NCBI GenBank assembly: GCA_016926235.1
Contig: JAFGOZ010000509.1
Span: 1-46,662, forward strand
DNA from: Bacteroidales bacterium
GTDB taxonomy: Bacteria; Bacteroidota; Bacteroidia; Bacteroidales; UBA10428
Length of the DNA: 46,662 nt
Reading direction: 5' to 3'
Position numbers and translations under genes: made by a program. This document shows positions 16,428-25,455 of this stretch, piece by piece. The stretch's first letter is position 1; each line of letters begins with the position of its first letter. Under the pieces are notes generated by a model, which did no database searches, was not told where the DNA came from, and saw only the letters and a program-made list of their open reading frames with translations.

Positions 16428-17273
16428 TTATAAGGAGCTGTACTTTATAGATTCATCCTTTTGTGTAGCCATTTGTTTGGCAATCATATGACAAAGATTA
16501 TGATTGATTTCACCGGAATTCGTCTTATGCCATTTTAATTCCAGCAATTTACCTTCACTTAACTCATCAATTTGTTGCCAGTATTCAACAAATTTCACCT
16601 TACAACCCTGTGCGGTATGCCAATCGTTCAGTTTCCAGAAATGTATCCATTGAGCCAGGCCGCGTATTACAAAACGGCTATCCGTATTCACCTGAATTTT
16701 CTCAATATGTTGTAAATGCTTTAATCCTGAAATAACCGCCAAAAGCTCCATGATATTACTGTTTTTAATGGATGATAATTCATGAAAAACTCTTTGGTTG
16801 CCTGTCTCATCTTCAATTATACCGGCGAAAGCAGATTGTTCCAAATCCTGGGCATACGAACCATCTGTATATATTTTTTGTATCCTTCGGGATTCTTTTT
16901 CTTTGATTTGTATCTTCAATTGGGGTTTACGTCGGTCTACTAAAATATAGTGTTCAAAATCAGTATTCTTTATAAACGGGAAATCCTGAATAAAGGCAAA
17001 AAGTATTTTCTGGCCCGGAAACAAACCAGTTTTTATGGCTGAACGGATAATTTTTTTAAGCTGTAACTGGTTTTCAGTAAGCACCTTAAAAAACGGATGA
17101 CTTCTGTCAAAAGAGAAGCTCTCATCCTTTCTGGTATATTTTATAGTTGATTCCCCTTTTGTATTTTCAATAGTAAAGTAAACCTGTTCTTTCTCAACAG
17201 AGATAATAGTAAGCTTATAATTATCAGGGTTCAAAAGGTCTAGTATTAAATGCTTAAAAATAAACAAAAACAA
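16428..17273 (-). CDS. RNase H-fold protein (ribonuclease HI-like) with extra N-terminal domain
   Basis: A 281-residue protein. Residues about 1-135 form an unassigned N-terminal domain. The RNase H fold follows: IYTDGSY (first catalytic Asp), NIMELLAVISGL (Glu), QVNTDSRFVIRGL (Asp), with the expected WHFWKLNDWHTAQG-like handle segment. At the fourth carboxylate position the sequence is NLCHMIAKQ, where E. coli RNase HI has RCDELA, so His replaces Asp134. RNase HI cleaves RNA in RNA-DNA hybrids; this one may be active, altered, or only bind hybrids. No signal peptide. The gene stands alone, 50 nt downstream of the STAS-like gene on the same strand. Confidence 0.82.
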   Translation of the reverse strand: MFLFIFKHLILDLLNPDNYKLTIISVEKEQVYFTIENTKGESTIKYTRKDESFSFDRSHPFFKVLTENQLQLKKIIRSAIKTGLFPGQKILFAFIQDFPFIKNTDFEHYILVDRRKPQLKIQIKEKESRRIQKIYTDGSYAQDLEQSAFAGIIEDETGNQRVFHELSSIKNSNIMELLAVISGLKHLQHIEKIQVNTDSRFVIRGLAQWIHFWKLNDWHTAQGCKVKFVEYWQQIDELSEGKLLELKWHKTNSGEINHNLCHMIAKQMATQKDESIKYSSL

Positions 17274-17323
17274 ATTGTTCCGGTCGTCGCCGGTTGTTAA
17301 TTTAAAACAACTACCCGGGGATA

Positions 17324-17683
17324 TTACTTCACAAGATATTTCAGCGCTGCCTCTTTCGTATCAAAAAGCCTGATATTCATGCCAGTGGTAGCGCTATATA
17401 TATTAAGCATTATCTGTTGCGACCTGCTAGCCCCAAGTACAGCGGTTTTCTTTACTTTAGGATTAATCGTTTTGGCGGCTTTACTAATATATTCTTTTAA
17501 TTCAGGTGTAATTATAGTATTTGAATTATCGATTAAATAAAGAATATCACCTTGTGGCAACGACATTATTAAATCAACGGCAGATTTAACATTCTCCTTA
17601 ATCTCCTCATTACGCAAACCACTGCGGTCATTAAACAGGATTTTTCTGCCTTCGTGAGTTATCCATTCAATTTTCCCGGCCAT
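17324..17683 (-). CDS. STAS/SpoIIAA-like domain protein
   Basis: 119 residues, a single small alpha/beta domain: opening strands (IEWITHEGRKILFNDRSG), helix (NEEIKENVKSAVDLIMSLP), central strand (DILYLIDNSNTII), helix (PELKEYISKAAK), strand (KKTAVLGA) and a last helix (DTKEAALKYLV). This is the order of SpoIIAA/STAS-like and SEC14-like small proteins common in Bacteroidota. Function is unknown in these bacteria. No anti-sigma partner is seen nearby; it is followed by the RNase H gene. Confidence 0.7.
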   Translation of the reverse strand: MAGKIEWITHEGRKILFNDRSGLRNEEIKENVKSAVDLIMSLPQGDILYLIDNSNTIITPELKEYISKAAKTINPKVKKTAVLGASRSQQIMLNIYSATTGMNIRLFDTKEAALKYLVK

Positions 17684-17825
17684 AATTTTTTGTTTAAGTA
17701 ACTAATAAAAGAACAGCAAAATATGAAAAATTTAAATATAAAGCTCAAAAACTACTAAAAAGTTATAGATCAGCATGCTTATTCCTAATTATCAATGCAT
17801 ATCTTTCCCTAAAACCCTCCTATAA

Positions 17826-18731
17826 TCAATAATTCCTTCTAATGGCAATAACAACACCCCCTGTAATAATAAGCAATATACCAATTATAGTAAGTAAATC
17901 AGGGAAAGGATCTCCCAGCATAAAACCGATCAGGATGGCAAAGGGAATATTGGCATATCCAATGGTAGATACAACTCCTGCTTTCTCTTCTCCATACGCT
18001 TTGGTTATAAACACCTGCCCGAGCATAGCTGTAATTCCCACTAAAAACAGCCAAAACCAGGTAATACCTTGCGGCCATTGAAAGGGTGAAAACAAAAAAT
18101 CCAGATTTTTAATTTTCACAACAGGCGCCAGAATCATAAACAACAAAGACAAAAAGACCCCCCACCCCATAAATGAAAGAACAATACTCCTTGTATCATA
18201 CCATTTCTTCAGTTCACGTACAGAAGTATAGGCAGCAGCTGCTGCTATACCATTAAAGATACCCAACAGGTCGGTTTTAAAATCCCCTTCAAAATTGGGA
18301 CGGAAAACAAATAAAATACCTATAAAACCGGTAAAAACTGCCAACCAGCCCCAAATACTTAATCGCTCCTTTAAAAAGATAATGGACAAAACAGCCACAA
18401 AAATGGTGGATGTCTGAATATAGGTTATGGCTTCCCCTAAGCCTATTACACTCACATTATAGAATAATGCGAACAAAGACAAAGTTCCGACACTTCCCCT
18501 GAACATAAGTAGCCAGAAACGTCCTCCTTTATTATGCAAAGGCTTTTTATACAAGGTTAAAAGTATAAATACCAATCCAACCACATTACGGTAAAAAACG
18601 ATACTTACTGAATTCATACTTCGTCCGGCCACTTTTACAAAAGCGCCCATCAATGCAAAAACAAATGCCCCCAGAAGGCTGTACAATAATCCTTTGGAGA
18701 TGGTGAAGCTAGGTTTATTACCTGTTTGCAT
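17826..18731 (-). CDS. DMT superfamily (EamA) membrane transporter
   Basis: 301 residues with ten predicted transmembrane helices arranged as two EamA repeats (about 10-145 and 155-298), e.g. 'GLLYSLLGAFVFALMGAFVKVAG' in outline and 'VVSTIGYANIPFAILIGFMLGDPFP' in the second half. Length and pattern are standard for inner-membrane drug/metabolite exporters (RhaT/EamA family); the substrate cannot be told from sequence. Followed by AT-rich DNA; a TATATTTG -7-like box lies about 85 nt upstream on the minus strand. Confidence 0.88.
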   Translation of the reverse strand: MQTGNKPSFTISKGLLYSLLGAFVFALMGAFVKVAGRSMNSVSIVFYRNVVGLVFILLTLYKKPLHNKGGRFWLLMFRGSVGTLSLFALFYNVSVIGLGEAITYIQTSTIFVAVLSIIFLKERLSIWGWLAVFTGFIGILFVFRPNFEGDFKTDLLGIFNGIAAAAAYTSVRELKKWYDTRSIVLSFMGWGVFLSLLFMILAPVVKIKNLDFLFSPFQWPQGITWFWLFLVGITAMLGQVFITKAYGEEKAGVVSTIGYANIPFAILIGFMLGDPFPDLLTIIGILLIITGGVVIAIRRNY

Positions 18732-18900
18732 AAAAAGTACTGCTATATAATAGTTGTGAAAGTACTATTAATTATGGTGGAATAAAAATTTGAAAAGGAT
18801 GACTATCTATTCATCAAATATAATTTAACGTCCCCATTTTTACATCTGAGATAATTCTTCATTTGCTCTATCCAGTGTGAGTGTGAGAACGAGATTGGAG

Positions 18901-18939
18901 AAAATCAGAGTGAGAGTGAGTCACTCTCACTCTGATTTT
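18901..18939 (-). terminator. Perfect palindromic terminator of tmRNA
   Basis: AAAATCAGAGTGAGAGTGA (18901-18919) and its exact reverse complement (18921-18939) are separated by one base. Transcribed from the tmRNA side this gives a long stem ending in TTTT, starting 2 nt past the mature 3' end. Perfect symmetry means it could also act on transcription coming from the other side. Confidence 0.8.
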
Positions 18940-18940
18940 G

Positions 18941-19334
18941 TGGAGTTGCGGGGAGTCGAACCCCGGTCCAAACAAGAAACCGCTATGGTTTCTACATGCT
19001 TATCCTGTTATTGGTTTTCGTGAACAGGCCGGCAACGGGCAGTCTACCTGAACCTTATTCCCTAAATTTTCGCCAGGTTACCGGGACTTTAACCAGACTA
19101 TCCCACACTCACATGTGCCCCTGGGTCCAAAACCGGCAGGAAAGGTTTTGGAGGAACAGCTCGTCCCAACGCCTAGCATCGGGAAAAGTTAATCTACTAA
19201 ACTTCGATTAAGCAGCGAGCGCAAAGTTAGATTCGCCATTTATTGTTGTTGCAAAACAGTTTTACGGGATGTATTTGCATAACCCGGCATGCTTACATAG
19301 AGATTTATCTTGCTGTCAAATCCAAGTCAACCCC
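18941..19334 (-). ncRNA. ssrA: tmRNA (transfer-messenger RNA)
   Basis: The 5' end GGGGTTG (19334 downward) pairs with CAACTCC before the discriminator A at 18941, forming the 7-bp acceptor stem. The T arm GGGGTTCGACTCCCC (complement of 18949-18963) lies next to it. The internal reading frame ends GGC GAA TCT AAC TTT GCG CTC GCT GCT TAA, giving the tag GESNFALAA, a close match to Bacteroidota tags. Length about 394 nt. CCA is not encoded (CAA follows the discriminator), so it must be added after transcription. It rescues stalled ribosomes with SmpB. An open frame at 18996-19211 on the other strand is only its shadow. Confidence 0.96.
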
Positions 19335-19354
19335 ATTCTAATTATTTGCATATG

Positions 19355-19362
19355 CAAAGGTA
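19355..19362 (-). promoter_or_regulatory. Candidate -7 box of ssrA
   Basis: Reads TACCTTTG on the minus strand (TAnnTTTG consensus), with a likely start near 19349. That would leave a leader of about 15 nt for RNase P to remove. The -33 element is not clear. Confidence 0.45.
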
Positions 19363-19418
19363 ATGGAAATACTTTAAATTAATTACCCATAAAAGTTCTA
19401 AAATAAAATTTCAGACAA

Positions 19419-20489
19419 TTATTCCGCCAGGTAATTTGTAAAAACGCCATCTTTATAATGGGATACTCCATTTTTTGTCCCGCACCACAATGAGCCATCC
19501 AAATCGAAAGCCAGACATAAAACATAATTATTGACCAGACCGTTATTGGTTGTATAATTACCAAATAATGTATCATTTATTTGATATGCAATACCACCCT
19601 CAGTTGCCAACCAGATTTTACCTTCCGGAGATTCTGCAATACAATTAATCCTATTGTTAATTAATCCTCCTGTAATATTGTTATAATAGGTGAACCCAGC
19701 TTTGGGATCATCACCCATGTGCTTTATTAATCCATCTTTCGGAAAATCAGGATTTGCAAATTCAGGGTTCCCAAAACATGCCAGCCAAAGTTCATCTGAA
19801 TTACTTTTGTAAATATAATTAACTGTATCAAGTATTATCCCATTGTATGGGTATACCCACTCACTCGCTCCTGTTATACCATCAACCTGCGAGTAATCAA
19901 ATGTAATCATACCGTCGCGTTGTCTGCCACAATAATTTGAACCTGTTACAGGAAATAATGCAGAAATGATTGGTATAACATCTATTTTTCTATTGTCACT
20001 TTTTTTATGCCACACCTCATCAAAAAATGAAATGCCCTTTTCTGTTAAAAACCAAATATCACTGCCTTTACCCTTAACAATATTATTTACAGTATCAGAC
20101 ATTAAATTCACACTACCCCTGGTATAGTTATTAGATTTATCAACTTCTAATTGTTCATTTAATGATAATACATACACACCGTAATCCGTTGCTAACCAAA
20201 CTTCCAAAGCATCCCTGCCATCATTAACAATCAAATCATTTATTTTTTCACCTGTATTTTCATTGGAATGCATATACGCATACCAGTTATCGGCAAAGAG
20301 AACCAGCCCTTTGGAGGTAGCAACCCATTTATTACCAAACTTATCAATAACAATAGCATTTGCATTGCATCCTTTGATATTTTCTATGGAAGATGTACGT
20401 TGCCATTCTGCTTGATCCTCTTTTTCTTTTGAACAATTCCAAAGGAATGCAATAAACAGCAAGAATATAATCTTTATTATTTTACCCAT
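19419..20489 (-). CDS. Two-component-regulator-propeller-like lipoprotein
   Basis: 356 residues. Lipoprotein signal peptide MGKIIKIIFLLFIAFLWNCS with the acylated Cys at 19. The rest consists of seven or so beta-propeller units with the Reg_prop signature: 'AIVIDKFGNKWVATSKGLVLF', 'LEVWLATDYGVYVL', 'DIWFLTEKGISFF', 'CIAESPEGKIWLATEGGIAY' and 'LAFDLDGSLWCGTKNGVSHY' (each given in part). In hybrid sensors such propellers bind glycans, but this protein has no kinase part, so it is a free-standing surface or periplasmic propeller. Last gene of a three-gene minus-strand set (gap 91 nt). Confidence 0.85.
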   Translation of the reverse strand: MGKIIKIIFLLFIAFLWNCSKEKEDQAEWQRTSSIENIKGCNANAIVIDKFGNKWVATSKGLVLFADNWYAYMHSNENTGEKINDLIVNDGRDALEVWLATDYGVYVLSLNEQLEVDKSNNYTRGSVNLMSDTVNNIVKGKGSDIWFLTEKGISFFDEVWHKKSDNRKIDVIPIISALFPVTGSNYCGRQRDGMITFDYSQVDGITGASEWVYPYNGIILDTVNYIYKSNSDELWLACFGNPEFANPDFPKDGLIKHMGDDPKAGFTYYNNITGGLINNRINCIAESPEGKIWLATEGGIAYQINDTLFGNYTTNNGLVNNYVLCLAFDLDGSLWCGTKNGVSHYKDGVFTNYLAE

Positions 20490-20580
20490 AATTTGTGTTT
20501 TATAAAGTTCATTTTATCTGACAAAATAGTCATTATTTACAGTAAATGGCAGACCGATAGAAACTCATATCATACCATTC

Positions 20581-22593
20581 TTACTGTATCACACTTATCT
20601 TTCTCTTATATTCAGTTTTACCAATTTGTATTAAACATATATAATATCCTGATTTTATATTGTTATTCAGGACATTCCAGGTGAATTCGTGCATTCCCCT
20701 TATTTTTAATTGCTTCTCTAACAGGTGTGTGATTAATTTACCATGCATATCATATATACTAATAGCAACATAATCTCTTTCATACATATAGAATGAAATT
20801 GTAGTAGATACCTTTACCGGATTAGGGAATACCGACAAATTGCTAATACCATGTATCCTGCTATTTTCAATTGAAACTACTCCACGAACAAGGGTGTCAG
20901 GTATAGAAACCAGTTCAATCCCAATTTCAGGTAAGGTATCAGGAAAGAGGTTTTTTGTATACTGCTTGTATAATGGATTGTTCCAGTGTTCATGCACTCC
21001 CAGGCTCCTTATTTCAACTCCATCTCCATTTGGTGCATAAGAAATACCTTCAGGCCAGTTAATTGAATCAGCGGCCTGGTGTAAATAATCGTCAACACCT
21101 TCCCAATTAGGAGAATTATGATAATCCTGGTTTACACCATCAAACTCGGTACGGAGAAAATCATAGCAAACAGATTCAATGGCTACAGGATCCTGTGAAA
21201 TAAACAATGAATTACACCAATCTGTATTAAAAGGACTCGATTTCCATTTTTCAGGCCCTTGCTGATCATGGTATCCTGATCCCCAGTAACCATCGATAAC
21301 AAATAAAACAGTATTACCGCCCAAATATTTATTACTCATCATATCTACTAAAACCCGGTATTTCCCATAACCTGAATTGGTTATCCTTTCAGGATGTGGT
21401 CCATCAGTTTGATCTCCTTCTTCAGGTGCAACAAGTGAAGGATGTAAATGACTTGCCCCACTTCTACTATGAGAACCAAAATTATTTTTGGAATTTCCGG
21501 TGAAACCTGCACGTAAATGCGCCTTGAGATTGGCCACATTAATGAAATAATCAGCATCTTTAATAACATCAAATAATTTATCGCCAACAGCATCGCTCAT
21601 TACTGTGCCCTTATCAGAATAGAATATCAAAGTATCTGTTGTAGCATTAATTTGTGTCCTTCCCCAAGTACTTGTAGATTTATCGATATAGTTGATATTT
21701 GGAAATTCATCATGCCAGACATCGTAGTTATGGCTAAATATGTGTGCAATAGGATCACCAATATAAATATCGGACTGAGCCACCCCACAATCATTAACCA
21801 ATTGACGCAACAACGACATCACAACATAAGGCGTAGTTTGCGTAGCCCCAATTGCACCAATTTTCCATGCATCCCAGGGACTGGTCGGGAAAGATGAAAA
21901 TCCATCCGAAGCACTGGTTGTATATCCTGCTGTAACCTGGTTTATCTTAATAAATATTTTCTCACCGGAAATATATCCTACATCCCCAATTCCCTTTTTA
22001 TTGTTGTGGTATTTAAACAATTTATCCCAACTTTCTTCAATAGTAGCCGATTCTGTAAGTTTTAAAATTGATTTATTAAACATACTATCGTAAACACTCT
22101 GATTATTATATTTTGCCAGAAAATGATAATTAGTAATTGAAGCATCATCAGGATTTCCTGTTGTTGCATCCGGATTCCATGCCCAAACAACCCTGCCAGG
22201 TATCACACCCTGAGCAATTCCCATGGGCTGATTAGGACCATCAGAAGGGCCTGTAGCTATTTCAGCAGCGAGTACGTTTCTGCTGCTTTTTATAAAATAA
22301 ACAGAAGCAAATGATATTGAAGCAATTAGTAATGCAAAAGCGGCAAGATATTTGGCTTCGAAAAATTTTCGTTTAGCTTTCCTAAAAGCAAATACACTTC
22401 CTGATAAGCTTAGGAGATAGATTACAAAGCTCGACATAATAGGCGCTGCAGCCCTCATACAAGGATAATATGCTCTTTGGGGCTTTGGTATTACCCGTAC
22501 TAAAAACCAGATGGTAGAAGCAACTCCGGTAATAATAAAAATCAATTTACCCGAAATTCTTTTTTTACCTATTTTTTTTATGTACTTTATCAT
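20581..22593 (-). CDS. DUF362-domain protein with T9SS sorting domain and three N-terminal membrane segments
   Basis: 670 residues. N-terminus: hydrophobic segments at about 17-33, 52-70 and 82-101, with Arg/Lys-rich loops between. From about 150 to 480 lies a DUF362-like domain ('GEKIFIKINQVTAG', 'PYVVMSLLRQLVNDCG', 'IYIGDP', 'DADYFINVANLKAH...GFTGNSKNNFGSHSR', 'SQDPVAIESVCYDFLR'), the family of putative metal- or cofactor-binding proteins often linked to ferredoxin domains, absent here. The C-terminal 86 residues (585-670) are a T9SS type A sorting domain (NLSVFPNPV ... YKRKISVIQ). Cys in ferredoxin-type clusters are missing. The mix of several membrane helices with an outer-membrane sorting signal is odd. 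It follows the CBM9-like gene by 31 nt and is probably co-transcribed. Confidence 0.85.
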   Translation of the reverse strand: MIKYIKKIGKKRISGKLIFIITGVASTIWFLVRVIPKPQRAYYPCMRAAAPIMSSFVIYLLSLSGSVFAFRKAKRKFFEAKYLAAFALLIASISFASVYFIKSSRNVLAAEIATGPSDGPNQPMGIAQGVIPGRVVWAWNPDATTGNPDDASITNYHFLAKYNNQSVYDSMFNKSILKLTESATIEESWDKLFKYHNNKKGIGDVGYISGEKIFIKINQVTAGYTTSASDGFSSFPTSPWDAWKIGAIGATQTTPYVVMSLLRQLVNDCGVAQSDIYIGDPIAHIFSHNYDVWHDEFPNINYIDKSTSTWGRTQINATTDTLIFYSDKGTVMSDAVGDKLFDVIKDADYFINVANLKAHLRAGFTGNSKNNFGSHSRSGASHLHPSLVAPEEGDQTDGPHPERITNSGYGKYRVLVDMMSNKYLGGNTVLFVIDGYWGSGYHDQQGPEKWKSSPFNTDWCNSLFISQDPVAIESVCYDFLRTEFDGVNQDYHNSPNWEGVDDYLHQAADSINWPEGISYAPNGDGVEIRSLGVHEHWNNPLYKQYTKNLFPDTLPEIGIELVSIPDTLVRGVVSIENSRIHGISNLSVFPNPVKVSTTISFYMYERDYVAISIYDMHGKLITHLLEKQLKIRGMHEFTWNVLNNNIKSGYYICLIQIGKTEYKRKISVIQ

Positions 22594-22624
22594 ATTCTTA
22601 AATTCAGTTAATTATGTATTCTCT

Positions 22625-23818
22625 TCATTTTATCTTTACTATCTTCATTACAGAAAGGCTGCGGTTTTGCATTGCAGATAAATAATATAAGCCATCAGGA
22701 TATTCCACCATCGAAATCTGGATATTGCTATTTATCGTAGTAAACTCTTTTAAAACATTTCCTGCGGAATCAAATAATTTTATAATCGATTCTCTCATAT
22801 TATTTCCGCCAATATCAAGATTTAATGTCTCAAATACAGGATTTGGATATGCTTTAATATTCAATTTTTGATTCGTTTCAATATCTTTCCCTTTTACAAT
22901 TGTTACATCTTTTGTAAGCTTAAGATTTCCAAAATGATTTGCATTTATCCATGTATCGTTAAAATCACCATTGTTATCTAAATAATCGAGATTGGGTAGT
23001 ACCGACCCAAAGAAATTTTGCCGCTGAATATTCAGTGGTGTATCATCATCACAATATGCTACGGCCAATCCACTTACCTTTCCTTCCGTTAAGGTTACCC
23101 TGGCCCCTGCCGGGTTTGCATTTAATGAAGAATCATATACCATAAGTGCCATCTCCCAGGTTGTTACATTACCTACACGCCTCACTGTCAGGGAGTCAAA
23201 ATGACTGGCATAATTTACGTTATGGTTATCAGCCCAGCCTCTACCGTCCCCATCCAGAGCAATAAAATCAGTTACAGGAACCCCTTCCATAGGTATTGTA
23301 ACAGCTATATGATAGGCAAAAGCATTTTCAGAATTATACCCGTAAGGCAGGCCTTTATCATCAAAATAATCGAAAAGATGCAAACCTCCCGACCTGTCTT
23401 CATCGAAAAATATCTCAAAACAATCATATTGATATGGACCCGGACCAGGTTGATTATAAACATAACCGTCGACCCAGATATCATCAACCACCTCTGCCAA
23501 AAAATACAGCATATTTGTCTCAGATGACCAGACCACCTTAAACCGTCCGCTAAAATCGGCACTGTCAACACTTGTATTTAGCGGGATCCATACCTGATCT
23601 ATAGTCTGCCATGTTGTTATATTCCAGCAACTATCATTTCCCACACCATCTATAACCGGTAAATTATTGCTCACAGGAACATACAATGTGTCATCCTGAA
23701 CACAGTTTGTGCCAAATACTAATGATGTGCTATATATACTGTAAGTTAAAATAATCAGAAATATTTTATACCATATTTTGTTGTTTTGCATCCTTTTAGA
23801 AGTTGTTATGTTCGACAA
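22625..23818 (-). CDS. CBM9/DOMON-like secreted protein with T9SS sorting domain
   Basis: 397 residues from ATG 23818; an alternative start at Met10 would make a more normal signal peptide (MQNNKIWYKIFLIILTYSIY). Residues about 45-290 look like the CBM9-like/DOMON sugar-binding fold: 'LPVIDGVGNDSCWN', 'FKVVWSSETNMLYFLAEV.DD', 'DCFEIFFDEDRSGG' and 'TWEMALMVYD'. The C-terminal 75 residues are a T9SS type A sorting domain (AYPNPVFETLNLDI ... VMKIVKIK). Likely an outer-surface carbohydrate-binding protein. First gene of the minus-strand set with DUF362 and propeller genes. Confidence 0.85.
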   Translation of the reverse strand: MSNITTSKRMQNNKIWYKIFLIILTYSIYSTSLVFGTNCVQDDTLYVPVSNNLPVIDGVGNDSCWNITTWQTIDQVWIPLNTSVDSADFSGRFKVVWSSETNMLYFLAEVVDDIWVDGYVYNQPGPGPYQYDCFEIFFDEDRSGGLHLFDYFDDKGLPYGYNSENAFAYHIAVTIPMEGVPVTDFIALDGDGRGWADNHNVNYASHFDSLTVRRVGNVTTWEMALMVYDSSLNANPAGARVTLTEGKVSGLAVAYCDDDTPLNIQRQNFFGSVLPNLDYLDNNGDFNDTWINANHFGNLKLTKDVTIVKGKDIETNQKLNIKAYPNPVFETLNLDIGGNNMRESIIKLFDSAGNVLKEFTTINSNIQISMVEYPDGLYYLSAMQNRSLSVMKIVKIK

Positions 23819-24214
23819 TTTTCAATCCTTTTATTAAAAATGATTAAATGGAAAACCTGTTAATGATATTAATTGGAAAGGGGCAAATTATTCTATTCTA
23901 ATATGAAAAACTATAAGATTTTGAACAAACAGTATAAGAAATGTGGCAATTTTTGTAATATTTATGCTCAAAAGAATTTATACGATTTTCAAATATTTCA
24001 TGAGTAATTCATATTCAAAGTGCTATGAGATATCTTTAAAAACTCATTAACAATTAAATATTGCTCAATGCATTGAAATTTAGAAAGTAAAATAACCCTT
24101 TCACAACCCGTTTAATCCTATATTAATAAAAGTGTCAAAATACTTTATAGGATAAGCAGATGTATTCGGAGATTTTCATAAATTTATACTGAAAGAAATA
24201 CTACAAATAGATAT
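23819..24214. other. AT-rich divergent intergenic region, no gene seen
   Basis: 396 nt between two divergent genes. No ORF with a recognisable product and no TAnnTTTG box in either direction that I could find. A short CAATGCATTG palindrome lies near 24068. It must hold both promoters, which I cannot locate. Confidence 0.5.
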
Positions 24215-25387
24215 ATGCCAACAATAGGTATACTTAAAGAAACTTCGCAACCGTATGATGCACGGGTAGCTCTTGCTCCTGAGCAGATTATTGAGTTGCA
24301 ACAACAATTTCCTGGTTCAAAGTTTATTGTACAGCCCAGTGAAGTACGTTGTTATGCAAATAAAGAATACAAAGAAAAAGGAATTGAAATCTCCGAAGAC
24401 CTGAGTAAATGCGACCTTCAAATTGGTATTAATAATATTGCCCCTGAGCAAATACTTTCCGGAATGACCTATCTCTTTTGCACTCCATTACTTAAAAACC
24501 ATAGAGATGTTAATTCCACACTTAATGGTTTTATAAAACAAAAGGCTAGTTGTATTGACCTTGAAAAACTCACCGATGAGCTCAACAACCGACTTGTAAC
24601 CTTTGGCAGATGGGCAGGTATTGTTGGTGCATACAACGCACTGCGTGCTTATGGTCTTAGAAACGAACTGTATGATCTTAAACCTCCATCAGAGTACAAA
24701 AATAAGGATGAACTATTCAGAGAGTTGAAGAAACTGGTACTTCCGCCAATTAAAATCCTTATAACCGGTGGTGGAAGAGTAGCTGGAGGTGTTCGAGAGG
24801 TATTAGCACAACTGGAAATTCATAAAGTTAGTCCGTCAGATTTTGTAAAAAAGGAATTTGAAGACCCTGTTTTTAGCCTATTAGAACCTGTTGATTATGT
24901 GAAACGCATTGATAATATGAAGTTTGAACTGCAACACTTCTATCAATTTCCACAAGAATACAAATCCTCTTTTCAGAACTATCTAAAAGTTACAGATATA
25001 CTTATTACCAGCCATTACTGGGATCCAAGATCTCCAGTATTTATGACCCTTGACCAGATGAAACCCCGATCGTTTAACATTTCAATCATCGCTGATATAA
25101 GTTGTGATTTAAACGGACCAATCCCTTCAACTATGAGATATTCTACTTTAGAGCAACCCTTTTATGGCTTTGACCCTGCACAAAACAAGGAAGTTGACCC
25201 TTTTGAGGAAAAGGCAATTACAGTAATGGCTATCAATAACCTGCCAACTGAATTTCCCCGTGATGCATCGGAAGACTTCAGCAAAAAATTTGCGAAGAAA
25301 GTACTTCCCCTCTTTTTGGATAAAGATGAATTTGGAATTATCAAGAAAGGAATGATTGTTAAGGAAGGAAAAATGATTGCTTTATAA
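24215..25387 (+). CDS. Saccharopine dehydrogenase (lysine-forming)/alanine dehydrogenase family oxidoreductase
   Basis: 390 residues. N-terminal catalytic half begins 'IGILKETSQPYDARVALAPEQI', the AlaDH/PNT-type start with the conserved basic residues. A 'GRWAGIVGAYNALRAYG' helix resembles yeast Lys1. The NAD-binding half has 'ILITGGGRVAGGVREVLAQL' with a modified GxGxxG motif, followed by 'IADISCDLNGPIP' and 'ITVMAINNLPTEFPRDAS', both close in order to NAD saccharopine dehydrogenase. Common in Bacteroidota, usually without lysine-pathway context; substrate therefore uncertain. Cytoplasmic. Starts with ATG 24215, monocistronic. Confidence 0.8.
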   Translation: MPTIGILKETSQPYDARVALAPEQIIELQQQFPGSKFIVQPSEVRCYANKEYKEKGIEISEDLSKCDLQIGINNIAPEQILSGMTYLFCTPLLKNHRDVNSTLNGFIKQKASCIDLEKLTDELNNRLVTFGRWAGIVGAYNALRAYGLRNELYDLKPPSEYKNKDELFRELKKLVLPPIKILITGGGRVAGGVREVLAQLEIHKVSPSDFVKKEFEDPVFSLLEPVDYVKRIDNMKFELQHFYQFPQEYKSSFQNYLKVTDILITSHYWDPRSPVFMTLDQMKPRSFNISIIADISCDLNGPIPSTMRYSTLEQPFYGFDPAQNKEVDPFEEKAITVMAINNLPTEFPRDASEDFSKKFAKKVLPLFLDKDEFGIIKKGMIVKEGKMIAL

Positions 25388-25455
25388 AAGTACTTACCCA
25401 ATAAACAACTGATTCACGCAAAGGTCGCATAGTAGATGCAAAATACGTAAAGAAA

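Noticed and set aside
18996..19211. Open frame of 71 codons on the plus strand
   Set aside because: It lies entirely inside the tmRNA gene.
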